This document shows, piece by piece, positions 17,015 to 24,683 of a DNA stretch of 44,456 nucleotides (within the stretch, counting starts at the first letter, position 1; each line of letters starts with the position of its first letter). Where the stretch lies: the NCBI GenBank assembly GCA_017399225.1, contig JAFQEB010000133.1, positions 1 to 44,456 of the forward strand. The letters run 5' to 3'. The stretch comes from Clostridia bacterium. GTDB taxonomy: Bacteria; Bacillota_A; Clostridia; Christensenellales; Aristaeellaceae. Both the position numbers and the translations under genes were made by a program. The notes under the pieces were generated by a model. That model was not told the DNA's origin, did not search any database, and worked only from the letters and a program-made list of their open reading frames with translations.

Positions 17015-17665
17015 TTATTCCTTTTCGATCAGCCAATCTCTGACCACCAGCAGGCTCTCAAAGGGCCCGAGGATGAACTGCTTCACCGTGTCATCCGGCT
17101 GCCAGAGATCCGGCACCATGATGGCCTGCATTCCCGCTGCATGGGCAGAGAGCAGGCCGTTGCGGCTGTCCTCCAGCGCACAGCAATCCTCCGGCTGAAC
17201 GCCCAGGGCCGCTGCTGCCTTGAGGTAGATGTCTGGCTCGGGCTTGGACTTCTCCACCATGTCGCCGCAGATGACTGCGTCGAAGTACTGTCGGACATTG
17301 GCGCTGTTCAGATGGCGCTCCACCTGATGACGCTTGGTGGAGGACGCCACAGCCAGCTTGTATCCCTTGTTTTTGAGGTAGGTCAGCAGTTCGTACAGGC
17401 CGTGCTTGACGCTGACGGCGTTCTTCCGGTAGTAATCCGCCACAAACTCCCGGGAGTAGCGCCACAGGGCGTCCAGATCCACCTCGTCGCCGAACTCATC
17501 CCGCCAGGCCTGTTCGCAGGCGGGGGTGTTCATGCCCAGCGTCCGGATGCACATGTAGCCGGCCTTGCCCAGGCCCATCTTCTCGCCCACATAGTCCCAG
17601 GCGCTGACAAACACCCGCTCGGTGTCAAACATCAGGCCGTCCATGTCGAAAATGAATGCTTTCAT
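17015..17665 (-). CDS. HAD-superfamily hydrolase, beta-phosphoglucomutase/phosphatase type
   Basis: The 216-aa protein has all four HAD motifs: nucleophile and acid in FDMDGLMFDTE (D7, D9), ASSTKR, the lysine of EKSKPEPD, and the metal-site ALEDSRNG. A helical cap lies between motifs I and II (subfamily I). These enzymes act on sugar or nucleotide phosphates, or on phosphoglycolate; this one is closest in pattern to YcjU/pgmB-like phosphatases. The start ATG follows CTGGAGGGCGCGGAGA. It has its own promoter and an inverted repeat over the transcription start. Confidence 0.87.
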   Translation of the reverse strand: MKAFIFDMDGLMFDTERVFVSAWDYVGEKMGLGKAGYMCIRTLGMNTPACEQAWRDEFGDEVDLDALWRYSREFVADYYRKNAVSVKHGLYELLTYLKNKGYKLAVASSTKRHQVERHLNSANVRQYFDAVICGDMVEKSKPEPDIYLKAAAALGVQPEDCCALEDSRNGLLSAHAAGMQAIMVPDLWQPDDTVKQFILGPFESLLVVRDWLIEKE

Positions 17666-17685
17666 TCTCCGCGCCCTCCAGAAAT

Positions 17686-17705
17686 AAGACGTTATAATAC
17701 GTCTT
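17686..17705. promoter_or_regulatory. Putative operator over the HAD-gene transcription start
   Basis: AAGACGT-TATAAT-ACGTCTT, a perfect 7-bp inverted repeat with a 6-bp centre, begins two bases downstream of the -10 box of the HAD promoter. This is a usual place for a repressor; the regulator is not known. Confidence 0.5.
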
Positions 17706-17706
17706 G

Positions 17707-17735
17707 ATTATATCACACATCACTCAGCAATGCAA
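17707..17735 (-). promoter_or_regulatory. Promoter of the HAD hydrolase gene
   Basis: Minus strand TTGCAT (17735-17730), 17-bp spacer, TATAAT (17712-17707), with TGA just before the -10 box. Confidence 0.8.
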
Positions 17736-17742
17736 GCAGAAT

Positions 17743-17771
17743 CAAAAAGGGAGAGGCGCGAACCTCTCCCT
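17743..17771 (-). terminator. Terminator of the EF-G-like gene
   Basis: Stem AGGGAGAGG (17748-17756) / CCTCTCCCT (17763-17771); on the minus strand it is followed by TTTTT. It lies 45 bases past the stop codon and just before the HAD promoter. Confidence 0.8.
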
Positions 17772-17815
17772 GTAGAATGCAAACACGCTTGTCGCCGGAA
17801 AGGCAACGAAGTTGC

Positions 17816-19906
17816 TTAATCCTCGTCGTCCTCGACCTTGTCGGCGGCGGCGATGACCTTCTTGGCCACGTCGGCGGGCACTTCCTCATAACGCTCGAAG
17901 GTCATGGTGAAGGAGCCGCGAGCCTGCGTCATGGAACGCAGATCGGTGGCGTACTTGAACATTTCGGCCTGGGGGCACTCAGCAACGACCTGCTGCATAC
18001 CGCCAACCTGCTCCATACCGATGATGCGGCCACGGCGCTTGTTCATGTCGCCCATGATGTCACCCATGTACTCGTCGGGCACGAGCACCTCAACGTGCAT
18101 GACGGGCTCCAGCAGGACGGGAGACGCGTCGGCACAGCCCTTCTTGTAGGCGATGCGGGCAGCGGTCTTGAACGCCATTTCGGAGGAGTCAACGGGATGG
18201 TAGGAGCCGTCGTACAGCTTGGCCTTCACGGACACCATGGGGTAGCCGGCCAGCACGCCGCGGACCATGCACTCACGCAGACCCTTCTCGACGGAGGGGA
18301 TGAAGTTGCGCGGGACGACGCCGCCCACGACCGCATCTTCAAACACCATTTCGGTGGAGCCATCCAGCACGGGGCTGAACTCGATCCACACGTCGCCGAA
18401 CTGACCGTGACCGCCGGTCTGCTTCTTGTGGCGGCCCTGGACCTTCACGGCCTTGCGGATGGTCTCACGGTAGGGGATCTTGGGATCCTGCAGGATGGCG
18501 TTGGCGCCGAACTTGGCCATCAACCTGTTCTTGATGACCTCCAGGTGCATTTCGCCCTGACCGGACAGCCAGGTCTCGGTGGTATCGACGTTCTTCTGGA
18601 TGACGATGGAGGGATCTTCTTCCATCAGGCGGTTCAGGCCGGAGAAGATCTTGTCTTCCTCACCCTGCTTGGCAGCGTAAACAGCCTTGTGCATGCAGGG
18701 AGTGGGGAACACCATGCCGGGGTACTGGATGGGGTTGTTGTAATCCGCCAGGGTATCGCCGGTGGAGGTGTACTGCAGCTTGGCCAGGGCGCCCAGGTCG
18801 CCGGCGTGCAGGGTCTGCTTGGCGACCTGCTTCTTGCCGCGCATGATGTACAGGCCGGAGGACTTTTCGGTCTTGTCCTTGTTGACGTTATACAGGATGG
18901 TCTGGGGCGTGATGGTACCGGAGAAGATACGGAACAGGCTCAGCTTGCCAACGAAGGGGTCAGCAACGGTCTTGTACACGAAGGCGGAGAAGGGCTCGTC
19001 GTCCTTGCAGATGCGGACCTGATGCTCGCCGGTGCGGGGGTTGAAACCGTCATGCTCAATACCCTGATGCGCGGGAGAGGGCAGGTACTTGGCCATCAGA
19101 TCCATGGTGCGGGCGATGCCGACGCCGGTCAGGGCAGACAGGGCCACGACGGGAACGATATCGCCGTTCTTCATGCCCTTGCGGAAGCCGGTCAGGATCT
19201 CCTCGTAGGTCAGCTCGCCCTCTTCGAAGTACTTCTCCATCAGCTCGTCGTCAGAGCTGGCGGCAGCTTCGACCAGATCGTCAAAGGCCTTGTTGACCTT
19301 CTCGACCATGTTGTCGGGCATGGGAACTTCCGTGCTCTTCTTGTAAGCGCCTTCGTAGGCCTTCTTCTCCAGCACGTTGATAACGCCCTTGAAACCAGCG
19401 CCTTCGCCGATGGGCATCAGGACGGGCACGACGCAGGAGCCGTGACGGTCGCGCAGCTGCTGCAGAACCTTGTCAAAGGAGGCATGTTCGCGGTCCATCT
19501 GGTTGACGATGAACATACGGCCGACCTGGTGCTTGATGGCGTTGGTGAAGGCCTTCTCCGCGCCGACGGACAGACCGGTCATGGCAGACACAACAATGCC
19601 GACCGTCTCCACAACGCGCAGGGGGCCAACCTGCTCACCAATAAAATCGAAATAACCGGGAACGTCGATGACGTTGAGCATCTTGTCGTTCCAGTCGATG
19701 GGAGCGGTCGCAGCGCTCAGGGAACAGCCGCGCTTGATCTCTTCAGCTTCGAAGTCAGTGGTGGTGTTGCCTTCTTCCACCTTACCCTGACGGTCAATGA
19801 TGCCAGCGGCGTAGAGCATGGCCTCGGTCAGCGTGGTCTTGCCCTCGCCGCCATGTCCCATGAGGGCGATGTTACGGATATTGGTCGTAATGTACTCAGC
19901 AGCCAT
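17816..19906 (-). CDS. Elongation factor G-like GTPase (FusA2-type paralogue)
   Basis: The 696-aa protein has EF-G domain order (G, II, III, IV, V). The P-loop is GHGGEGKT (17-24) rather than the AHVDAGKT type; G3 is DVPGYFDF, with Tyr85 where the catalytic His of classical EF-G stands; G4 is NQMD (135-138). Domain IV has GGHGQFGDVWI and domain V ends MTQARGSFTM. These are features of EF-G-like paralogues, whose role in translation or ribosome recycling is not settled. AAGGAGGAATTCTATC precedes the ATG at 19906; an upstream in-frame extension has no ribosome site. Single gene with its own terminator. Confidence 0.9.
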   Translation of the reverse strand: MAAEYITTNIRNIALMGHGGEGKTTLTEAMLYAAGIIDRQGKVEEGNTTTDFEAEEIKRGCSLSAATAPIDWNDKMLNVIDVPGYFDFIGEQVGPLRVVETVGIVVSAMTGLSVGAEKAFTNAIKHQVGRMFIVNQMDREHASFDKVLQQLRDRHGSCVVPVLMPIGEGAGFKGVINVLEKKAYEGAYKKSTEVPMPDNMVEKVNKAFDDLVEAAASSDDELMEKYFEEGELTYEEILTGFRKGMKNGDIVPVVALSALTGVGIARTMDLMAKYLPSPAHQGIEHDGFNPRTGEHQVRICKDDEPFSAFVYKTVADPFVGKLSLFRIFSGTITPQTILYNVNKDKTEKSSGLYIMRGKKQVAKQTLHAGDLGALAKLQYTSTGDTLADYNNPIQYPGMVFPTPCMHKAVYAAKQGEEDKIFSGLNRLMEEDPSIVIQKNVDTTETWLSGQGEMHLEVIKNRLMAKFGANAILQDPKIPYRETIRKAVKVQGRHKKQTGGHGQFGDVWIEFSPVLDGSTEMVFEDAVVGGVVPRNFIPSVEKGLRECMVRGVLAGYPMVSVKAKLYDGSYHPVDSSEMAFKTAARIAYKKGCADASPVLLEPVMHVEVLVPDEYMGDIMGDMNKRRGRIIGMEQVGGMQQVVAECPQAEMFKYATDLRSMTQARGSFTMTFERYEEVPADVAKKVIAAADKVEDDED

Positions 19907-20138
19907 GATAGAATTCCTCCTTGTAAAATATGTGTCATCTATTCCGACCGGAAGGCCCATGGTAAACGGTATGCGGCTTTCCGGACGATTACTGCGCAAA
20001 TGTTGAAAACAGTATATCATACATTTTGCAAAAAAGAAAGGGGGATTTTTCGTTATTTTTCAACTTTAGGAATTTTTTATAAATTCCCCTTTTGTATTTT
20101 GGCAGCAGAGAGTTGTTCTTATTGTGTATTGCCTCCGC

Positions 20139-20167
20139 TTGACAACTCCGCCGCATTCCCGCATAAT
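20139..20167 (+). promoter_or_regulatory. Near-consensus promoter of the GNAT gene
   Basis: TTGACA (20139-20144), 17-bp spacer, CATAAT (20162-20167). The 291-bp spacer from the EF-G-like start (19906) to the GNAT start is AT-rich at 19990-20110, holding an imperfect GGAATTT/AAATTCC hairpin near 20069-20094; no gene is seen in it. Confidence 0.8.
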
Positions 20168-20197
20168 CAGCTTATCACCCGATCCGGAGGTATTTCC

Positions 20198-20656
20198 ATG
20201 TCCTTTATATTCAGAACCATGCAGGAAAGCGACTTCCCCGCCTGTGCGAACGAACTGATCGCAGCCTTCCGGGAAGCCCCGTGGAACGAGGTCTGGACGT
20301 ACGAGCAGGCCTATGAACGCATCGACGAGATCATGTCCGCCCGGGTGTCCCGCGGGCATGTCTGCATGGACGGAGACCAGTGCATCTCCATGCTGTGCGG
20401 ACGCCTCATGACCTACCAGGACAAGAAGCAGTTCTGGATCGATGAATTCAGCGTGCATCCCGATGCACAGCGCCAGAGCGTCGGAAGCCGGATGCTGACA
20501 TTCCTCCGGGAGCAGCTGCAGCAGGAGCCTCAGGCTGTCCACTATATGGCGCTGAACACCGAGCGTGGTTTCCCCAGCGTTGCATTCTATGAAAAGAACG
20601 GTTTCGTCCCGGTGGAAAGCGATCTGTGCATGGCCGGGCATGTGCAATGGCCGTAA
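20198..20656 (+). CDS. GNAT-family N-acetyltransferase
   Basis: A 152-aa acetyltransferase. QFWIDEFSVHPDAQRQSVGSRML is beta 4 plus the acetyl-CoA pyrophosphate loop, and FPSVAFYEKNGFVPV the C-terminal signature. CGGAGGTATTTCC precedes the ATG. It is monocistronic with a consensus-like promoter and a terminator, divergent from the EF-G-like gene. The substrate is unknown; resemblance to small-molecule resistance or protein acetylases cannot be resolved from sequence. Confidence 0.87.
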   Translation: MSFIFRTMQESDFPACANELIAAFREAPWNEVWTYEQAYERIDEIMSARVSRGHVCMDGDQCISMLCGRLMTYQDKKQFWIDEFSVHPDAQRQSVGSRMLTFLREQLQQEPQAVHYMALNTERGFPSVAFYEKNGFVPVESDLCMAGHVQWP

Positions 20657-20659
20657 GCA

Positions 20660-20688
20660 AAAACCGCTGCATCATCCGCAGCGGTTTT
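20660..20688. terminator. Bidirectional terminator overlapping the end of the P-loop kinase gene
   Basis: Stem AAAACCGCTGC (20660-20670) / GCAGCGGTTTT (20678-20688), 7-base loop. For the minus-strand kinase gene the last codons (ENRCG) lie inside this hairpin. Confidence 0.85.
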
Positions 20689-21208
20689 CTTTATTCGTCA
20701 GCCATTCTGAGATCAGGTCAATATTCTCCTCCACCGTCCTGGTGCCGTCCACCCGCAGCACGGGGATATCCACCGAGGCCAGCCATCGCTCCGCATAATC
20801 CTCCGGGCGGGCGCTGATGTGATCGAAGAACCACTTCTCCCGCTCGTACAGGTCGCCGCCGGGGCGTGCCCGGTCACCGAATTTGTCCAGCGATCGCTGC
20901 TGCACCCGCTGCAGGCGGAGTTCCCGCGGCACCTCCACCAGCACGGCAGCGCGGTAATACGGCAGTACCGCCTCGCCGTAGTTGCCCTTGACCGCAGCAA
21001 AGACAAATCGTTCATCCCGCTGCACTTCCTCCAGGAGCAGGTGCTCGACCTCCTCCTGGGTGCGCTGATGGGTAAAGAGGTAGTCCGGATCGGTTTTGGG
21101 GAAGTACAGATCCTCGTTGTCGATAAAGCGCCAGCCGAGATGCTCCGCCAGCGCGCGGCCGAGGGTGCTCTTGCCGCTGCCGTTCATGCCGCAGACGATC
21201 AGGCCCAT
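20672..21208 (-). CDS. P-loop small-molecule kinase (shikimate/gluconate kinase-like)
   Basis: A 178-aa protein with Walker A GMNGSGKST (7-15), the substrate-side acid pair DNEDLYFPK, and a lid with arginines around QRSLDKFGDRARPGG. This is the nucleoside/shikimate kinase-type AAA fold; the substrate is not identifiable. GGGGAGGAAACCTC precedes the ATG. It lies 93 bases downstream of murI on the same strand with no terminator between, so it is probably co-transcribed. The stop codon is inside the shared terminator stem. Confidence 0.78.
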   Translation of the reverse strand: MGLIVCGMNGSGKSTLGRALAEHLGWRFIDNEDLYFPKTDPDYLFTHQRTQEEVEHLLLEEVQRDERFVFAAVKGNYGEAVLPYYRAAVLVEVPRELRLQRVQQRSLDKFGDRARPGGDLYEREKWFFDHISARPEDYAERWLASVDIPVLRVDGTRTVEENIDLISEWLTNKENRCG

Positions 21209-21301
21209 GAGGTTTCCTCCCCTTTCCGGATGGCTCGATAATGCAGGAGCAGGCCGTTTCCGTCACGGGCTGCACCGCCCCTTGCCGCATCCATCAGCAT
21301 G

Positions 21302-22054
21302 TCAGGCCTGGGACAGCAGCTGCAGCATCAGGGGGATGACCTGCTCTGCGTCGCCGCTGGTTTCCAGGCGGACGCTTCCCGGCCCGTCGGAGAGCAGGTT
21401 CCGCTCGGTCAGCACCCGTCGCAGCTGACGGGCAGTGCCGTCGTTGCCATCCAGTACCGCAACGCGTTCCGGGAGGATCTGCGCCAGCACGGGCCGCAGG
21501 AACACATAGTGCGTGCAGCCCAGCACCACAGCATCCACCGTGTTCAAATCATAGGGCGCAAAGAGCTCCAGCAGATAACGCTTTGCCTGATCGTAGGCCT
21601 GCTTTTCCACCAGCTCCATCAGTCCCGGACAGGGCAGCGGTACAGCGCCCTCGCCGTAGCGCTCATAGAGGGCATGGAACTTCTCCAGCCGCAGGGTCAT
21701 GGGGGTGGCCAGCACCAGAATGCTGCCCTCCCGGCGGAGCTCATGGGCCGGCTTCAGCGCCGGCTCAATGCCGATGATGGGCAGCGTATACCGGGCGCGC
21801 AGCTCCTTGGCTGCAACGGCCGTCGCAGTGTTGCAGGCGATCACCACAGCCTTCACATCCTGGGCGAGCAGATGCGCCATCACCTGCTCCACGCAGGCCA
21901 TGCACGCCTCGCGGGTCTTGGTGCCGTAGGGCGCGTTGGCCGTATCGCCGTAAAAGAGGAAGCGCTCGCCCGGCAGCTCCCGCCGCAGGGCTGCCAGCGT
22001 GCCGATGCCGCCCACGCCGGAATCAAATACGCCCACGGGCCTTGAATCCGCCAT
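21302..22054 (-). CDS. murI: Glutamate racemase
   Basis: A 250-aa cofactor-independent racemase that makes D-glutamate for peptidoglycan. Two catalytic cysteines are seen, C74 in VIACNTATA and C180 in VLGCTHY, together with the N-terminal GVFDSGVGG and FYGDTANAPYG. AAGGAGGGAGCTGT precedes the ATG. The promoter is back-to-back with that of the DUF951 operon. Since the product is essential for the wall, constitutive expression from the strong promoter fits. Confidence 0.95.
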   Translation of the reverse strand: MADSRPVGVFDSGVGGIGTLAALRRELPGERFLFYGDTANAPYGTKTREACMACVEQVMAHLLAQDVKAVVIACNTATAVAAKELRARYTLPIIGIEPALKPAHELRREGSILVLATPMTLRLEKFHALYERYGEGAVPLPCPGLMELVEKQAYDQAKRYLLELFAPYDLNTVDAVVLGCTHYVFLRPVLAQILPERVAVLDGNDGTARQLRRVLTERNLLSDGPGSVRLETSGDAEQVIPLMLQLLSQA

Positions 22055-22084
22055 ACAGCTCCCTCCTTGCAGTCATTTTCGCTT

Positions 22085-22113
22085 ATTATACCCCCATTCG
22101 CCGGGAAATGCAA
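22085..22113 (-). promoter_or_regulatory. murI promoter
   Basis: Minus strand TTGCAT (22113-22108), 17-bp spacer, TATAAT (22090-22085). Confidence 0.82.
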
Positions 22114-22117
22114 CTTC

Positions 22118-22146
22118 TTGCGCAATTTGTCCACATGGGGTATAAT
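22118..22146 (+). promoter_or_regulatory. Promoter of the DUF951-signal peptidase operon
   Basis: TTGCGC (22118-22123), 17-bp spacer, TATAAT (22141-22146). Its -35 box is 4 bp from that of the divergent murI promoter, and both -10 boxes sit in the same context, ATGGGG(G)TATAATA. Confidence 0.75.
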
Positions 22147-22179
22147 AGCAGCAGCCATCCCACACAAGGAGGGAAAACG

Positions 22180-22395
22180 ATGATCAACACCAGCCAGGAG
22201 ATCCGCATCGGCGATGTGATCCAGACAAAAAAGCCCCATCCCTGCGGCTCCAGCGAATGGACCGTGACCCGCACCGGCGCTGACATCAAAATGAAATGCT
22301 CCGGCTGCGAGCGCATCGTGATGCTCGACCGCGAGACCTTCCTCAAGCGGCGCAAGAAGGTCATCACCCAGGGCCCTGCGCCCGCCGCAACATGA
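22180..22395 (+). CDS. DUF951 family protein
   Basis: A 71-aa protein with the family pattern: VIQTKKPHPCGSSEWTV, then DIKMKCSGCERIVMLDR. Three cysteines and a histidine suggest a small zinc site. DUF951 is common in Firmicutes and often sits near ychF, parB or replication genes; its role is unknown. CAAGGAGGGAAAACG precedes the ATG at 22180. Its stop overlaps the signal peptidase start by ATGA. Confidence 0.88.
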   Translation: MINTSQEIRIGDVIQTKKPHPCGSSEWTVTRTGADIKMKCSGCERIVMLDRETFLKRRKKVITQGPAPAAT

Positions 22396-22913
22396 GCGAT
22401 CTGCTGCTGTACGCCGCCGCCCTTTTGGCCGCGCTGGCGGTGCGCTGCTTTGTTTTGTCCATCGCCCGCATCAAGGGGCGCAGTATGCTGCCCACCCTGC
22501 AGGATAAGGAATGGACGCTGGTGTGGCGCCTCCCCTATCTGATCCGTGCGCCGCGCCGTTTTGACGTGGTGATCTGCCGCTTCCCGGGCCGCCGGATGAA
22601 GCTGCTGTCCTTTCTCCCCCAGGCCTTCGTCAAGCGTGTGATCGGCCTGCCGGGCGAGACGCTGGAGGTCGTGGAGGGCGTTCTGTACATCGGCGGCCAG
22701 CCGGTGCCGGAGCCCTTCCTGGACGCCGCGCATACCCGGTTCTTCCGTCAGCGGGCCCCCATCACCCTGGGGCCGGACGAATACTTCGTCATGGGCGATA
22801 ACCGGGATAACTCCAGCGACAGCCGGCGCGTCGGCCCGCTGAAGCGCCGGGACATCGCAGGCAGGGTCGTATGCGTCATGTGGCCGCCGAAGGGGATGCG
22901 GAAGGTGCGATGA
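22392..22913 (+). CDS. lepB: Type I signal peptidase
   Basis: A 173-aa membrane-anchored protease with one N-terminal membrane segment (about 4-22). The Ser-Lys dyad is visible: S31 in GRSMLPTL and K81 in FVKRVIGLPGE; box E is GDNRDNSSDSR. It removes signal peptides, such as that of the secreted protein encoded at 4602. The start at 22392 overlaps the DUF951 stop and has no strong ribosome site, so re-initiation after DUF951 is likely. Confidence 0.93.
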   Translation: MSDLLLYAAALLAALAVRCFVLSIARIKGRSMLPTLQDKEWTLVWRLPYLIRAPRRFDVVICRFPGRRMKLLSFLPQAFVKRVIGLPGETLEVVEGVLYIGGQPVPEPFLDAAHTRFFRQRAPITLGPDEYFVMGDNRDNSSDSRRVGPLKRRDIAGRVVCVMWPPKGMRKVR

Positions 22914-22945
22914 CGCATCAGCCCGCCTCGCCAGCGCGCACCTGC

Positions 22946-22974
22946 TTGCAAAGTCCGGCGGCGGGTGATAGAAT
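22946..22974 (+). promoter_or_regulatory. Promoter of the trmL operon
   Basis: TTGCAA (22946-22951), 17-bp spacer, TAGAAT (22969-22974), extended by TGA. It gives a leader of only about 12 bases before the ribosome site GGAGGT. Confidence 0.72.
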
Positions 22975-22993
22975 AGTGCCGGAGGTGGCTGAA

Positions 22994-23515
22994 ATGGCTA
23001 TGAACATTGTGCTGGTAAACCCGGAGATCCCGCAGAACACGGGGAATATCGCCCGTACCTGCGCGGCGACCGGCGCAGTGCTGCATCTGATCGAGCCGCT
23101 GGGCTTCTCTCTGGCAGACAAGTACCTCAAGCGCGCCGGACTGGATTACTGGGGGCTGATGACCTACCGCGTCTGGCCGGATCTGGGCGCGCTGCTCCAG
23201 GCCTATCCGGAGGCCCGGATGCACTTCGCCAGCACCAAGGCGCCCCGCGGCTACCATGAGGCGGCCTATCAGGACGGCGACTTCATCGTCTTCGGCTGCG
23301 AGACCCGCGGGCTGCCCGAGACCCTGTTGGCCCGCGTGTATGACCGGTGCGTGCGGATCCCCATGCGCCCCGAGGCCCGCAGCCTGAACCTGTCCAACTC
23401 CGTGGCCGTCGTGCTTTACGAGGCCCTGCGGCAGACAGGCTTCCCCGGCCTGAGCGCAGAAGGCACCCTCACCGGCCGCGACGAGCCGGACGCGCCCTGG
23501 CTGGATTATGTATGA
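22994..23515 (+). CDS. trmL: tRNA (cytidine/uridine-34-2'-O)-methyltransferase
   Basis: A 173-aa SPOUT methylase for the wobble ribose of tRNA-Leu. Family motifs are NIVLVNPEIPQNTGNIAR, LIEPLGF, FGCETRGLP and the knot motif LNLSNSVAVVLYE. The ATG at 22994 is 7 bases after GGAGGT; a second ATG two codons on is also possible. It is followed by three plus-strand genes that may share its transcript. Confidence 0.93.
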   Translation: MAMNIVLVNPEIPQNTGNIARTCAATGAVLHLIEPLGFSLADKYLKRAGLDYWGLMTYRVWPDLGALLQAYPEARMHFASTKAPRGYHEAAYQDGDFIVFGCETRGLPETLLARVYDRCVRIPMRPEARSLNLSNSVAVVLYEALRQTGFPGLSAEGTLTGRDEPDAPWLDYV

Positions 23516-23578
23516 CCGGCATGAAAATTCCCGCCTGATGCGTTAATTGTGTGAAACCACCATTGCGGAGGCAATCCA

Positions 23579-24064
23579 ATGACCTATTTCAAGCACCGGA
23601 AGCCGCAGGAGCCCTATCAGTCCGCTTTCCAGGCAGAGACGGAAGCGCCGCCAAACGCCGTAGATGAGGACGGCGACCGCCTGTATACCGAGGAGGATTA
23701 CGGCCTCCCCGCCGACGGCGACGCCTTCCTGCCGGACGAGGAGAACGATGGCTTCGACCCCTTTGATATCCCCCCCGAGGGCCGCTTTGCCCAGGAGTAC
23801 GACAGCCTGTACGTCAGCGACCCGGACGCCCCCGACGAGGAGCTTTTTGACGAGGATCCCCTCTCCGACGACCTGCTGACGGAGGAGGAGCGGCAGGAGC
23901 TGCGGCGCAGCCACTGGCAGCTGCTGGCAGGTCTGGCCGATTTCGCCGGGGTCATCCTCGGTACGGCGGCGATCCTGCTGCTCATCGCACTGCTGGTAAG
24001 TTTGATCAACTGGCTGGTATCGGATATCAGCCAGACCTTCACGCTGTGGCAGATGCGCATCTGA
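23579..24064 (+). CDS. Acidic single-span membrane protein, unknown
   Basis: A 161-aa protein not recognised as a named family. Residues about 20-105 are very rich in Asp, Glu and Pro and look disordered; residues 106-120 are charged and helical (LTEEERQELRRSHW), and about 125-152 form a membrane helix (VILGTAAILLLIALLVSLINWL). The expected topology is a long acidic cytoplasmic tail with a short outside end. GCGGAGGCAATCCA precedes the ATG. It lies between trmL and the uracil-DNA glycosylase. It could be a local scaffold or a divisome-type small protein, but nothing specific supports that. Confidence 0.75.
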   Translation: MTYFKHRKPQEPYQSAFQAETEAPPNAVDEDGDRLYTEEDYGLPADGDAFLPDEENDGFDPFDIPPEGRFAQEYDSLYVSDPDAPDEELFDEDPLSDDLLTEEERQELRRSHWQLLAGLADFAGVILGTAAILLLIALLVSLINWLVSDISQTFTLWQMRI

Positions 24065-24089
24065 TCACGAAAGAGAGGGAGGCCCTCCC

Positions 24090-24683
24090 ATGTCTGAGAT
24101 CTCCTGGAGCCTGTTCCGCCAGCAGGTGGAAGCCTGCGCCATGTGCCCCCTCTGTCAGGGCATCCGCAACAAGGTGCCCGGCCAGGGCGATATCCACTCG
24201 CCGCTGATGTTCATCGGCGAAGGCCCCGGCCAGGTGGAGGACGAGGAGGGGCTTGCCTTCGTAGGCCCGGCGGGGCAGCTGCTGACGAGGATGCTCGCCG
24301 CCATTTCCCTGCCCCGGGATCGGGTGTACATCTGCAACATCGTCAAATGCCGGCCGCCGAATAACCGCGTCCCCACAGAGGAGGAGGCAGCGGCCTGCAA
24401 GCTGCACCTGCGGATGCAGACAGCGCTGATCCGTCCGCAGGTGATCGTCCTGCTGGGTTCCACGGCTGCGAAGAACACCCTGGGCCCGGAGATCCGCATC
24501 ACGCGGGACCGGGGCCGCTGGTTTGAGCGCAAGGGCGTGTGGATGATGCCCACCTACCACCCCAGCGCCCTGCTGCGCGACCCCGCCAAGAAGCGCGAGG
24601 CCTGGGAGGATATGCAGCGCTTGCGGGACAAGCTGCTGGAGCTGGGCCTGTACGAAGACATTTACGGAGGAAGCATCCCATGA
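24090..24683 (+). CDS. Uracil-DNA glycosylase, family 4 (Fe-S)
   Basis: The 197-aa enzyme removes uracil from DNA. Cysteines C16, C19 and C22 near the N-terminus (ACAMCPLC) and others in VKCRPP and ACKLHL supply the Fe-S ligands of family 4. The active-site motif is GEGPGQVEDEEG (family GEAPGxxED), and the C-terminal motif is TYHPSALLR. GAGAGGGAGGCCCTCCC lies before the ATG. Its stop overlaps the following acetyltransferase by ATGA. Together with uvrB, mfd and mrfAB it is part of a repair-rich stretch. Confidence 0.92.
   Translation: MSEISWSLFRQQVEACAMCPLCQGIRNKVPGQGDIHSPLMFIGEGPGQVEDEEGLAFVGPAGQLLTRMLAAISLPRDRVYICNIVKCRPPNNRVPTEEEAAACKLHLRMQTALIRPQVIVLLGSTAAKNTLGPEIRITRDRGRWFERKGVWMMPTYHPSALLRDPAKKREAWEDMQRLRDKLLELGLYEDIYGGSIP

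Noticed and set aside
20041..20110. An intrinsic terminator or riboswitch in the AT-rich stretch upstream of the GNAT gene
   Set aside because: Only a weak 7-bp AT-rich stem is seen with no defined aptamer-like structure.
17777..20656. A 959-codon open frame on the plus strand running antisense to the EF-G-like gene
   Set aside because: It is the mirror of a well-conserved gene in GC-rich DNA; its translation has no domain pattern, and the real GNAT at its end has its own promoter and ribosome site.
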